Below are positions 27,625-36,730 of a stretch of 64,000 bases of DNA, piece by piece; positions within the stretch are counted from its first letter, which is position 1; each line of letters opens with the position of its first letter. The translations under genes and the position numbers were made by a program. The DNA is from Runella sp. (GTDB lineage Bacteria > Bacteroidota > Bacteroidia > Cytophagales > Spirosomataceae): positions 1 through 64,000 of the forward strand of contig JALQYJ010000009.1 of the NCBI GenBank assembly GCA_023254175.1, written 5' to 3'. The notes beneath the pieces were generated by a model. It was not told the DNA's origin. It searched no databases and saw nothing but the letters and a program-made list of their open reading frames with translations.

Positions 27625-28617
27625 ATGGCAACTTCCAATTTTATAGATTACGTTAAGATAAACTGTCGCTCGGGAGCGGGTGGGGCAGGTTCTGCACACT
27701 TCCGTCGCGAAAAATTTGTGGACAAAGGCGGCCCCGATGGAGGTGACGGCGGACGAGGTGGACACATCATGATGAAAGCCAACTCGCAACACTGGACTCT
27801 TTTGCACTTGAAGTACCGCAAGCACATCAAGGCCGACGCAGGAGTGGGCGGAAGTGGGGCACGTTGCAACGGAAAGCAAGGAACTGACGTCATTATAGAA
27901 GTACCCCTTGGAACGATTGCTCGCCACGCCGAAACGGGCGAAATTATCGCTGAAGTGACCGAGCATGACCAAGAAGTGGTTTTACTAAAAGGAGGACGCG
28001 GAGGACTCGGCAACTGGCACTTTAAATCGTCCACTAACCAAACGCCCCTCCACGCCCAACCTGGCGAGCCTGGACAAGAAGAATGGATTATTTTGGAGTT
28101 AAAACTCCTTGCCGACGTGGGGCTTGTAGGCTTTCCGAACGCTGGAAAGTCAACGTTGCTCTCGACGGTATCGGCAGCAAGGCCCGAAATTGCCGATTAT
28201 CCGTTTACTACGCTTGTTCCTAACCTCGGAGTGGTAAGCTATCGCGATTTCAAATCGTTTGTAATGGCCGATATTCCAGGGATTATTGAAGGTGCATCGC
28301 AAGGGAAAGGCTTAGGATTGCGCTTTTTACGACACATCGAACGCAACTCGATTTTGCTGTTTTTAGTCCCCGCTACTAGCGAAAACGCAGGAGACGAGTA
28401 CCGCACCTTACTCCGTGAATTAGAATTATATGACCCAACTCTGTTAGATAAAGAACGACTTTTGGCTATCTCTAAAATGGATTTAATTGACGAAGAGAGC
28501 AAAGCCGATTTAATCAAAACACTTCCTACCGATATCCCGCACGTATTTATCTCGTCGATTATCCAGGAAGGTATCAGCGAGCTTAAAGACTTGATTTGGA
28601 AAACCTTAAATCCCTAA
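27625..28617 (+). CDS. obg: GTPase Obg (ribosome assembly)
   Basis: The frame extends to 27580, but the ATG at 27625 gives the family start ([17 protein letters not shown]), 330 residues. The N-terminal glycine-rich Obg domain (about 2-160, many GG turns such as GGDGGRGG) precedes the G domain with P-loop GFPNAGKST near 170, DIPGII, and SKMDL. It binds GTP and the 50S subunit and takes part in ribosome maturation. The terminator of adk lies directly before it, so its promoter must overlap or lie in that short gap. Confidence 0.95.
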   Translation: MATSNFIDYVKINCRSGAGGAGSAHFRREKFVDKGGPDGGDGGRGGHIMMKANSQHWTLLHLKYRKHIKADAGVGGSGARCNGKQGTDVIIEVPLGTIARHAETGEIIAEVTEHDQEVVLLKGGRGGLGNWHFKSSTNQTPLHAQPGEPGQEEWIILELKLLADVGLVGFPNAGKSTLLSTVSAARPEIADYPFTTLVPNLGVVSYRDFKSFVMADIPGIIEGASQGKGLGLRFLRHIERNSILLFLVPATSENAGDEYRTLLRELELYDPTLLDKERLLAISKMDLIDEESKADLIKTLPTDIPHVFISSIIQEGISELKDLIWKTLNP

Positions 28618-28791
28618 CTCAAGGCCACTTCGTAATCCTAACTGCAAGAATTAGCATAACTTTCAACGCTTTTTAGCGAATGAGTATTGCTAATTTCTTT
28701 TAAAAATGGGTAGTGAAAAGAGAAGGGCTATAATTCATTTTGAGAAAGTAGTTTCGTAACAGAATATATATTCTACCACAAAGCAGAACAA

Positions 28792-31700
28792 ATGAAATTT
28801 AGTAAAACTCACTTACTCTATTTTGTCAACTTTTCACTGTGGCTCATTTTACCTTTTACCGTTGCTGCCCAAATTAGCATTACGTTTCCTAACAGTCGCA
28901 TTGTTTTCCAACGCGACAACGCAGGCAATGGCATTATTCCCATCACGGGACATTATTCTCAAAACATTGAGCGAGTAGAGGCACGAGTTATCCCGATGGT
29001 CGGTGGCCAAGGCGAACAAACCGACTGGCGTACAATTCAGCAAAGCCCTCAAGGTGGTTTTTACTCAGGAAGTATTTCGGTGAGAGGCGGCTGGTATGAA
29101 TTACAAATCCGGGGAATTTCCAACGGCAACGTCATCAGTACCACCGAACTCCAGCGAGTAGGAGTGGGCGAAGTATTTGTTATTGCGGGTCAGTCCAACG
29201 CTCAGGGCTTTTTCAACTACGGTGCTCCTAGTCCAGGCGACGACCGCGTCAATTGCGTCAATTACTACAACGGTACTCACCAAAATAACTCTCTCCCCGC
29301 CCCGTCGTTTGTCAAAATGAGCGACAACAGCAATATAAGTCCCCGAGGGCTATCACCATGGTGTTGGGGAAGATTAGGAGATATTTTAACAAATCGACTC
29401 AACGTTCCCGTTTTATTTTACAATGCCGCATGGGAAGGAACTGCTTCTAAAAACTGGTCAGAAACCGTCGATGGAGGCACAACAGGCAGTATTTACATTA
29501 GCGCTACTTACCCAGCGGGTCAACCCTACGGCAATCTACGATTAGCGCTCAACTACTACGCAAGTCTCACGGGAGTCAGAGCAGTACTTTGGCACCAAGG
29601 CGAAGCAGACAATATTCTTAATACCAACGCCAACCTCTACGCTTCTAACCTGCAGGCTGTCATCAATAAGTCGAGACAACACTTTGGGAAAAATATGGGT
29701 TGGGTCGTAGCACGTGTTTCTCAATACAAAGGAAAAAATAACCAAGAAGTCATTAATGGGCAAAACCAAACCGTATTCAACACACCTGCGGTCTATTTTG
29801 GCCCCAATACCGATGTCATTCAAGTTCCCCGTCCTGACGGTGCCCACTTTCAAAACGACGGCTTGTCAGATGTAGCCAACGCTTGGGCTAGTTCTCTTGA
29901 CGAATCTTTTTTTATTAACTGTTTGCCCCAAACTCCTACTGCTCCTTTGTACTCGGTGCGGTGTGCAGGGGGAAATCAGCTCAATATCAACATTCAAGGT
30001 CCATTTACCTCTGTTCAGTGGAACAATGGCACAGTGGGTTCATCGGTCAACTTTGGCCCAGGCACCTATAAAGCCACCATTCGCGACGCCTCAGGAAATA
30101 CCTATTACAGCCCTCCTATTACGGTACCCAACGACCTTCAGAGTACCCCAGTTAGCATCGCTGTCGACGGAAAAGTTCCTTTGTGCCAAGGCAGTAGTAT
30201 CAGCCTAACGTCAAGTAGCAGTGTCGACAATAGCTGGAGCACAGGCGCTACTAGCCAGCGTATTGATGTGTCATCGGCGGGAACTTATACCCTCACAACC
30301 AAGAATCTATATGGTTGCAGTAGCTCGGCTTCGTTCACGGTCACAACAGTTAGTTCTCCCCCTCCTTCTAAACCTACCATCAACGCATCGGGAGCGCTTA
30401 CTTTCTGTCAAGGAAGCTCAGTCAATTTGACAGCTAGTGCCGCGACCGAGTACCGATGGTCAAACGGGGAGCGTGGTCAAACGATTACCGCTCGTAGCAC
30501 AGGGGTTTACGAAGTTCGTGTCCTTGATTCACAGGGCTGTACTTCCGAACCTACCAGTATTACAGTACTTGTAAATACGCCTCCTGCGGCACCACGTATT
30601 AGTGCCTCGGGCAACATTTCGTTTTGCGAAGGAGGCGCTGTGACACTTTCTTCTGATTATGCAGCAGGAAATATTTGGAGCAATGGCGACCAAACGACCA
30701 GTATCCGAATAACAACTTCAGGGACTTACAACGTACGCATTAGAGACAACAACGGCTGTGATGCGATTTCAAACTCCATCAAAGTCACCGTTAACCCTCT
30801 TCCCAATAAGCCAGTAATCACGGCCGAACGCCCTCTTACTTTTTGTGAAGGTGACAGTACTGTTCTACTTTCAACCAACTCAGCGCAATACAGTTGGAGC
30901 AATGGCGCACGAAGCCGCCGTATCAGTGTTTTACAAGCGGGGACTTTCTCAGTATCCATTACTGATGCCAATGGTTGCTCGTCGTCCGTTTCTGACCCAG
31001 TTACGGTCAAAATCAACCCCCTCCCCGCAGCTCCGACCATCAGTGCAGACCGAGCCCCTAACATTTGTGAAAACGAGGTCATTAACCTTACTTCTACTTC
31101 TCAAACGGGTTATATCTGGAGCAATGGTCAATCGACTCGCAGCGTAACAGTCAATCTTACTGGGCAGTATTCGGCGCGTACCGTAGATGCCAACCAATGT
31201 CAATCTTTACCGTCAAATGTTATCGCTGTTACAGTGAATAGCACTCCTTCCAAGCCAACCATTACGGCACTCGGACCCACTACTTTTTGTGTGGGAGGCC
31301 AGGTGCAATTAACCACTAATTACACTACTGGCATTTCGTGGAGTAGTTTTCAGACCACCCAAACGGTTACAGTCACCACAGGAGGTGATTACCGTGTGCG
31401 CTACCGAGATGGCAACGGATGCGAGTCGGTTTCTGACCCATTCCGTATAACAGTCAATCAGTTACCTACGGCGCCATCGGTCATTAACGAACGACCTACT
31501 ACTTTTTGTTTATTTGATAATACCGTACTTACCATCACCTCGGCGGGGAATTCTTTCAAGTGGAGTACGGGCGACACTGGCAGAAGTATCAAAACCTCCT
31601 CAGCAGGAAGTGTTACTGCTACCGTTTATGACCCAACGACGGGTTGTACCTCCCCCCCCTCCAATCCTATCACAATAACGGTCAACCCACTTCCCAATAA

Positions 31701-32622
31701 ACCGACCATCAGCGTAGCAGGTTCAACGATTATATGTGCTGATAAATCCGTCACCCTTACTGCCTCGCAAGCCGCAGGCTATCAATGGTCTAACTCAGCA
31801 AAAACACAGAGTATCAACGCCAACATAGCTGGCAGTTATACCGTTGTGGTCCAAAACCAATTTGGATGTTCTTCATCAGCTTCTGACCCCATCATCATTC
31901 GAACTATCCCTTTGCCAAACCCGCCTTCAGTTATCGCCGAAGGACGTACTACCTTTTGCGAAGGCGAGCAGGTGGGCCTACGCGTAGATTCACCTTATGA
32001 AGTGACTTGGAATACAGGAGAAGTAGCCAAAAAAATCGTTGTTAAGCAATCGGGTAATTATGCCGCTAGTATTCGTAATGAATCAGGATGCCAATCCCCC
32101 TTTACAGGTGCAGTTCGGGTTGAAACTAAAACCCTACCTGCCACTCCTATTATCCAAAAATCAGGAATTTTTACTTTACAAGTGAGTAACCCAACCGCAG
32201 GCGCTACTTATACTTGGACTAACAATGGACAAGCGCTAAGCGAAACCAACGCTAGCATCCGAGCCAGGCAAGCAGGAAATTATACGGTACTTTCGTCAAT
32301 CAAGCACAATGCAAACTTGACCTGTACCTCCAAAGTGTCAGCACCGTATGAGTTTGTCCTGGAAAACGTTAGCTCTCGCATAGGTATCTTTCCTAATCCA
32401 AGTAAGGATGGCATTATAACCATCGAAGCTTTAGAGACTTTGAGCGATGTAAACATCATTGTGTATGACCAAGCAGGTCGCACAGTGACAACCCAAACAT
32501 TTACCAGCTTGCTGGGTCAGCAAAAACTAGATTTGAGCTACCTCCCGTATGGAACGTATCACATCAAAGTCATCGCCCCAGCATTCAACGAAAATCAAAA
32601 AATTGTTTTAAGCCAACCATGA
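28792..32622 (+). CDS. Giant secreted SASA-type esterase with Ig-like repeats and T9SS sorting domain
   Basis: 1276 residues. Signal peptide 1-27. The catalytic SGNH/SASA (sialate O-acetylesterase-like) domain covers about 28-375: GQSN with S135 as nucleophile, VLWHQGEADN, and DGAHF in the D-x-x-H position. About nine Ig-like repeats of roughly 80 residues follow, each starting near F-C-x-G and ending near GC, with YxWSNG and GxYTV inside. The C-terminus (from about 1190, FPNPSKDGIITI and GRTVTTQTF) is a type-A T9SS sorting domain. So the protein is exported through T9SS and may attach to the surface. It probably removes acetyl groups from a glycan. Its stop overlaps the aroE start by 4 bases. 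Confidence 0.85.
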   Translation: MKFSKTHLLYFVNFSLWLILPFTVAAQISITFPNSRIVFQRDNAGNGIIPITGHYSQNIERVEARVIPMVGGQGEQTDWRTIQQSPQGGFYSGSISVRGGWYELQIRGISNGNVISTTELQRVGVGEVFVIAGQSNAQGFFNYGAPSPGDDRVNCVNYYNGTHQNNSLPAPSFVKMSDNSNISPRGLSPWCWGRLGDILTNRLNVPVLFYNAAWEGTASKNWSETVDGGTTGSIYISATYPAGQPYGNLRLALNYYASLTGVRAVLWHQGEADNILNTNANLYASNLQAVINKSRQHFGKNMGWVVARVSQYKGKNNQEVINGQNQTVFNTPAVYFGPNTDVIQVPRPDGAHFQNDGLSDVANAWASSLDESFFINCLPQTPTAPLYSVRCAGGNQLNINIQGPFTSVQWNNGTVGSSVNFGPGTYKATIRDASGNTYYSPPITVPNDLQSTPVSIAVDGKVPLCQGSSISLTSSSSVDNSWSTGATSQRIDVSSAGTYTLTTKNLYGCSSSASFTVTTVSSPPPSKPTINASGALTFCQGSSVNLTASAATEYRWSNGERGQTITARSTGVYEVRVLDSQGCTSEPTSITVLVNTPPAAPRISASGNISFCEGGAVTLSSDYAAGNIWSNGDQTTSIRITTSGTYNVRIRDNNGCDAISNSIKVTVNPLPNKPVITAERPLTFCEGDSTVLLSTNSAQYSWSNGARSRRISVLQAGTFSVSITDANGCSSSVSDPVTVKINPLPAAPTISADRAPNICENEVINLTSTSQTGYIWSNGQSTRSVTVNLTGQYSARTVDANQCQSLPSNVIAVTVNSTPSKPTITALGPTTFCVGGQVQLTTNYTTGISWSSFQTTQTVTVTTGGDYRVRYRDGNGCESVSDPFRITVNQLPTAPSVINERPTTFCLFDNTVLTITSAGNSFKWSTGDTGRSIKTSSAGSVTATVYDPTTGCTSPPSNPITITVNPLPNKPTISVAGSTIICADKSVTLTASQAAGYQWSNSAKTQSINANIAGSYTVVVQNQFGCSSSASDPIIIRTIPLPNPPSVIAEGRTTFCEGEQVGLRVDSPYEVTWNTGEVAKKIVVKQSGNYAASIRNESGCQSPFTGAVRVETKTLPATPIIQKSGIFTLQVSNPTAGATYTWTNNGQALSETNASIRARQAGNYTVLSSIKHNANLTCTSKVSAPYEFVLENVSSRIGIFPNPSKDGIITIEALETLSDVNIIVYDQAGRTVTTQTFTSLLGQQKLDLSYLPYGTYHIKVIAPAFNENQKIVLSQP

Positions 32623-33377
32623 GATTATTTGCCCTAATCGGATTTCCACTTACCCACTCCTTTTCAAAAAAATATTTCACTGAAAAGTTTGAAAAAGAAG
32701 GCATCAGCGGATGTCGCTATGAGTTGTTAGAATTGCCTAATTACCAGGACTTTCCACAGCTTATTGCTGCTCACCCCGATTTAGTTGGCTTAAACGTGAC
32801 CATTCCTCACAAGCAAAATATCATTCCTTTTTTGGATGAACTAGATGCAGCTTCGGCGGCGCGTATTGGGGCGGTCAATACCATTAAAATTCTCCCAAAC
32901 GGTAAGCTAAAAGGCTATAACACCGACTATTACGGTTTTCGGTCGTCGTTGGAGCAATGGCTCGATTCGTTACAGCGTACACCTACTGGACTCAAAGCCT
33001 TAGTACTTGGTAATGGAGGTGCTGCTAAAGCCGTTTTTGCGGCCTTGAACGATTTGCAAATCGCATATCAAGTGGTTTCCCGTCAAAAAACAGAAACAAC
33101 GATTGGCTACGACAAGCTCACCGAGGAAGTTATCCACAGCCATTCTTTGATTATCAACACCTCCCCCGTTGGAACTTACCCCAAAATGGATGACTGCCCC
33201 GCGATTCCGTATCATTTACTAGGTAACCAACACCTTTTGTACGACTTGGTGTACAATCCTGCGGAAACGTTGTTTTTACAAAAAGGAAAAGAGCAAAACA
33301 CCCAAACCCACAACGGACTTCCAATGCTACACCTACAAGCCGAAAAAGCGTGGGAAATCTGGAATGCAGAACAATAG
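32619..33377 (+). CDS. aroE: Shikimate dehydrogenase
   Basis: 252 residues. It reduces 3-dehydroshikimate to shikimate with NADPH in aromatic amino acid synthesis. The substrate-binding stretch GFPLTHSFSKKYFT is at the N-terminus, the catalytic Lys in NVTIPHK near residue 66, NTDYYGF near 105, and the NADP-binding VLGNGGAAKAV near 130. It is short for the family but complete. The ATGA overlap with the preceding surface-protein gene is unusual company for aroE. Confidence 0.93.
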   Translation: MRLFALIGFPLTHSFSKKYFTEKFEKEGISGCRYELLELPNYQDFPQLIAAHPDLVGLNVTIPHKQNIIPFLDELDAASAARIGAVNTIKILPNGKLKGYNTDYYGFRSSLEQWLDSLQRTPTGLKALVLGNGGAAKAVFAALNDLQIAYQVVSRQKTETTIGYDKLTEEVIHSHSLIINTSPVGTYPKMDDCPAIPYHLLGNQHLLYDLVYNPAETLFLQKGKEQNTQTHNGLPMLHLQAEKAWEIWNAEQ

Positions 33378-33512
33378 CTATATTTTCACCAACGAAACGG
33401 TTTTCGGCAATGGCAGGACTCTTGGTTTTAGGTAAATTTTTACCTCCTCTTTTGCGCCCAATCATCCGTTGAGTAATCCCGTATTGTATGTAACCTCCAA
33501 CACTTTATTTTT

Positions 33513-34301
33513 ATGCTACGTCGCAAATTTCTCCAGCTCTCTGTAAGTATTGTAGCTTTAGGTTGCCAGCCACCTTCGGCCAAGTCTTCACGTCGATTAC
33601 GCTTTGCCGTGGCCTCCGATGGCCATTATGGACAAGCCAAAACCGACTACAAAACCAACCACGAAAACATCATCAAGTACCTCAAGCAAGAACATGCCGA
33701 AAAAGGGCTTGATTTTGTGGTGTTTAACGGAGACTTGTTTCACGACAATGCGCAATTTCTGCCCGAAGTCAAACTGTACTTTGACCAATTGGGGTTCCCG
33801 TATTACGTCACGCGTGGCAATCACGACCACGTTACCCCTACTCAATGGCGCGAAACGTGGGGTTATGACCTTAATCACAGCGTAGAAATTGGCAATAATG
33901 CCATTATTTTGGCCGATACATCCAACGAAAAAGGGGAATACCTTTGCCCTGATATTCCGTGGATTGATGCTCAATTGGCGAAATTCACCAAAAAGGAGCA
34001 CATATTTTTGTTTATGCACATTCCCGCCAAACTTTGGTCAGAGCACGGCACTACTTGCCCCGAACTGGAAAAAACGCTAGGTAAGTACCCCAACCTACGA
34101 GCCATGTTTCACGGACATGACCACGCCATTGACTCAGGAAAAACCGTTTCAAAACCCGCCTTTTTTGATGGGCATTTTGGGGGGAACTGGGGTGTCGATT
34201 ACAAAGGCTACCGCATCGTAGAAGCGCGCAGTAGCAGTAGTTGCTATACGTTTCAGTGGAATCCCGAAAAACAGTTGAAAATCAACGAGCAAGTATTTTA
34301 G
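33513..34301 (+). CDS. Exported metallophosphoesterase, probable lipoprotein
   Basis: 262 residues. It has calcineurin-like phosphoesterase motifs in order: SDGHYG near 34, NGDLFHDN near 75, RGNHDHV near 108, and FHGHDH near 205. The N-terminus MLRRKFLQLSVSIVALGC has a twin-Arg pair and a possible lipobox ending at Cys18, so it may be a Tat-exported or Sec lipoprotein. The substrate is unknown. It is 135 bases downstream of aroE and has no obvious functional partner. Confidence 0.8.
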   Translation: MLRRKFLQLSVSIVALGCQPPSAKSSRRLRFAVASDGHYGQAKTDYKTNHENIIKYLKQEHAEKGLDFVVFNGDLFHDNAQFLPEVKLYFDQLGFPYYVTRGNHDHVTPTQWRETWGYDLNHSVEIGNNAIILADTSNEKGEYLCPDIPWIDAQLAKFTKKEHIFLFMHIPAKLWSEHGTTCPELEKTLGKYPNLRAMFHGHDHAIDSGKTVSKPAFFDGHFGGNWGVDYKGYRIVEARSSSSCYTFQWNPEKQLKINEQVF

Positions 34302-34351
34302 ATTTTGTCGAAACAAAGTAGGAAGGTAGCGTGTTATAAAAACGTTCGTCG

Positions 34352-34359
34352 TACCTTTG
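34352..34359 (+). promoter_or_regulatory. Possible -7 element of ispH
   Basis: TACCTTTG matches TAnnTTTG 56 bases before the ispH start. No clear TTTG lies at the -33 distance, so this is a weaker case. Confidence 0.3.
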
Positions 34360-34415
34360 CAGCGACAGTCTAAACAACCCATTCTTTCATCCACGTCTAA
34401 TTCTGCTCCAACAGC

Positions 34416-35642
34416 ATGAAGACCTTCCACATACCCGAATTTTATCGTAGTCGGATTATTACTCCTATTAAAGAGCTACGCCGCAAAAACGATAAGCTAA
34501 AACGCGATTTATCGCCGACTGTATTAGATTTCGGGTCGGTGAAGTTTCTAATTGCGCGGCATTTTGGGTTTTGTTATGGGGTCGAAAATGCCATTGAAAT
34601 TGCTTACAGAGCCATCGAGGAAAACCCTGGCAAGCGTATTTTCTTGTTGAGCGAAATGATTCATAATCCTGACGTTAATCGGGATTTGCTAGAGCGCGGG
34701 GTGCGCTTTTTAATGGAAACCACTGGCCGTCAAATCATCCCTTGGGAAGAATTAAAGTCGGACGATATTGTTATTGTTCCTGCTTTTGGCACTACCATCG
34801 AAATCCAAAATCGTTTACAACTTCTTGGGATTGACGCCTATAAGTATGACACTACTTGCCCATTTGTAGAAAAGGTATGGAACCGTGCATCTCAGATTGG
34901 CCAGAAGAACTATACCATTGTCGTACACGGCAAACCGTTACATGAAGAAACGCGGGCTACCTTTTCGCACAGCAAAGAGGATGCCCCTACCGTCATTGTT
35001 AAAAATCAAAAACAGGCCGAGCGTTTGGCTCGCTACATCACAGGAGAAGCTACTAAAGAAGAGTTTTTTGAGGAGTTTAGCGGTCAATATTCGGTAGGTT
35101 TTGACCCTGACCAAGACCTCCAACGCATTGGGGTTGTTAACCAAACAACCATGCTTGCTTCGGACACGCAGGGAATTGCCGACTACCTCAAAAATGTGAT
35201 GATTAAACACTACGACCTCGCCCCGCAGGAAGTAGAAAGTCGTTTTGCCAATACACGTGACACACTTTGCTACGCCACCAACGACAACCAAGATGCCACC
35301 TACGCTTTATTGAAAGAACAAGCTGATTTTGTGCTGATTGCAGGCGGCTACAACAGTTCAAATACCTCGCATATTGTTGAGCTTTGTGAAACCAAATTTC
35401 CTACGTACTTCATTGAGTCAGCCAACAAAGTTTTGAGCCGTACCCTCATCAAACACTATAACTTGCATCGTAAAAAAGAAGAAGTCACCGAAAACTTCAT
35501 CCCAGACAAAGATTCGGTGACTATCATGCTCACTTGCGGAGCTTCTTGTCCTGATGCCATCATTGAAGGCGTCCTAACACGTATATTGTCTTTCTTCCCC
35601 GACGCACGTTCGGTAGACGAAGTACTGGAAGAATTAATCTGA
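34416..35642 (+). CDS. ispH: 4-hydroxy-3-methylbut-2-enyl diphosphate reductase, long form
   Basis: 408 residues. Last step of the MEP pathway: HMBPP to IPP and DMAPP, using a [4Fe-4S] cluster. The three cluster cysteines are visible in HFGFCYGVENA, TTCPFVEKVW and MLTCGASCPD. The length of about 400 residues, with an N-terminal extension and an insertion (about residues 190-230), is that of the cyanobacterial/plant type rather than the 310-residue E. coli type. The window holds no other MEP gene. Confidence 0.92.
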   Translation: MKTFHIPEFYRSRIITPIKELRRKNDKLKRDLSPTVLDFGSVKFLIARHFGFCYGVENAIEIAYRAIEENPGKRIFLLSEMIHNPDVNRDLLERGVRFLMETTGRQIIPWEELKSDDIVIVPAFGTTIEIQNRLQLLGIDAYKYDTTCPFVEKVWNRASQIGQKNYTIVVHGKPLHEETRATFSHSKEDAPTVIVKNQKQAERLARYITGEATKEEFFEEFSGQYSVGFDPDQDLQRIGVVNQTTMLASDTQGIADYLKNVMIKHYDLAPQEVESRFANTRDTLCYATNDNQDATYALLKEQADFVLIAGGYNSSNTSHIVELCETKFPTYFIESANKVLSRTLIKHYNLHRKKEEVTENFIPDKDSVTIMLTCGASCPDAIIEGVLTRILSFFPDARSVDEVLEELI

Positions 35643-35684
35643 TTTTTTAAGGTTCGGGTTAGAAATAGCCCGAACCTCAAATCA

Positions 35685-36512
35685 TTAAAGTGTAGCAATC
35701 AGCTTCTGATTAAGTACTACGTAATCGTCGTTTTTCGCTTCTTTCGCCAATTCAATCGACTTCATAGCCGTTGCTCGCGCGCCTGCTTTGTCACCTGCTT
35801 TTGCTTGAACTTTCGCTTTCAAGTGCAATACCCAAAACGCTGTAGGTTGAGCTTCTACGGCCTTGTTAGCCCACTCCAACGCTTTGTTAATGTCTTTTCC
35901 ATTGTCGAAATAGTAACTAGCTGCTTGGAAATACGGACGGCTATCTACGGTCATTGCCGTGTTGATTTGCGCCATGATTTTGCTGTCAATATCGGCTACA
36001 ACAGGGAATTCAACCGCCGTGTTTTCCCACAAAATTTGCACACTTGCCGATGAAGCCGTCAAGTTGCCCAACATAATTGTGAACGATTCGATGTTCATTG
36101 ACAACTGCATTGGCTTCACTTTGAAACGAGCTACATCGTCTTCTGTTTTGTAACCTGTCAACCCTGAGTTGTTCGCACCCTTATTGATAATGATTTCCCA
36201 TTCGTTGGCATTAGGCACTGAATAAATCGCGTATGAACCTGATTTTACAGGTATTCCGCCTACTTTTACATCTTCACCAAACGTAATTTTAGTAGCACCA
36301 TTGGCACCTGTTCTCCAGATTTTTCCGAAAGGCACCAAATCTCCAAATACTTTACGGCCTTTCGCAGCAGGACGCGAGTAGTTGATTTCAATAGAAGAAA
36401 GAGCAAAATCTTGCTTAAGGGTTTGAGTTGGACTAGGAGCAGGCGTCTTGATTCCTTGCGCCATTGACCCTAACGAAATGAGGGACAAAAGAAGTACAGC
36501 GACTTTTTTCAT
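35685..36512 (-). CDS. DUF2911 family secreted protein
   Basis: 275 residues with a signal peptide (about 1-18, SMAQ). The DUF2911 region occupies about 30-170 (IEINYSRPAAKGRKVFGDLVPFGKIWRTGANGATKITF, VGGIPVKSGSYAIYSVP). A C-terminal helical pair (residues about 200-270, INKALEWANKAVEAQPTAFWVLHLKAKVQAKAGDKAGAR) resembles tetratricopeptide repeats. DUF2911 has no established function. The gene is convergent with ispH. Confidence 0.85.
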   Translation of the reverse strand: MKKVAVLLLSLISLGSMAQGIKTPAPSPTQTLKQDFALSSIEINYSRPAAKGRKVFGDLVPFGKIWRTGANGATKITFGEDVKVGGIPVKSGSYAIYSVPNANEWEIIINKGANNSGLTGYKTEDDVARFKVKPMQLSMNIESFTIMLGNLTASSASVQILWENTAVEFPVVADIDSKIMAQINTAMTVDSRPYFQAASYYFDNGKDINKALEWANKAVEAQPTAFWVLHLKAKVQAKAGDKAGARATAMKSIELAKEAKNDDYVVLNQKLIATL

Positions 36513-36730
36513 TTGAGTTTTTAGAATTTTGTTTTGGAAAATAAACTAATACATTCGATAGGCTATTAGCTAAACTACAAACTCATTCGAGCGCCAAAAA
36601 ATTCACCTGCCTACGTTTTTAATCCTATTTTTCCTGACGTACGTCATCTTTTCCCCCGCAGAATATCGCGACTTTTGAAGAGGTATGCTTGCCTATCTAT
36701 GTATTTGATTTTACTAACAACTGCTTTCAC

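Noticed and set aside
29900-32150. Repeated sequence with regular period, considered as a CRISPR-like array
   Set aside because: The period of about 240 bases is coding and corresponds to Ig-like protein repeats that vary at the DNA level.
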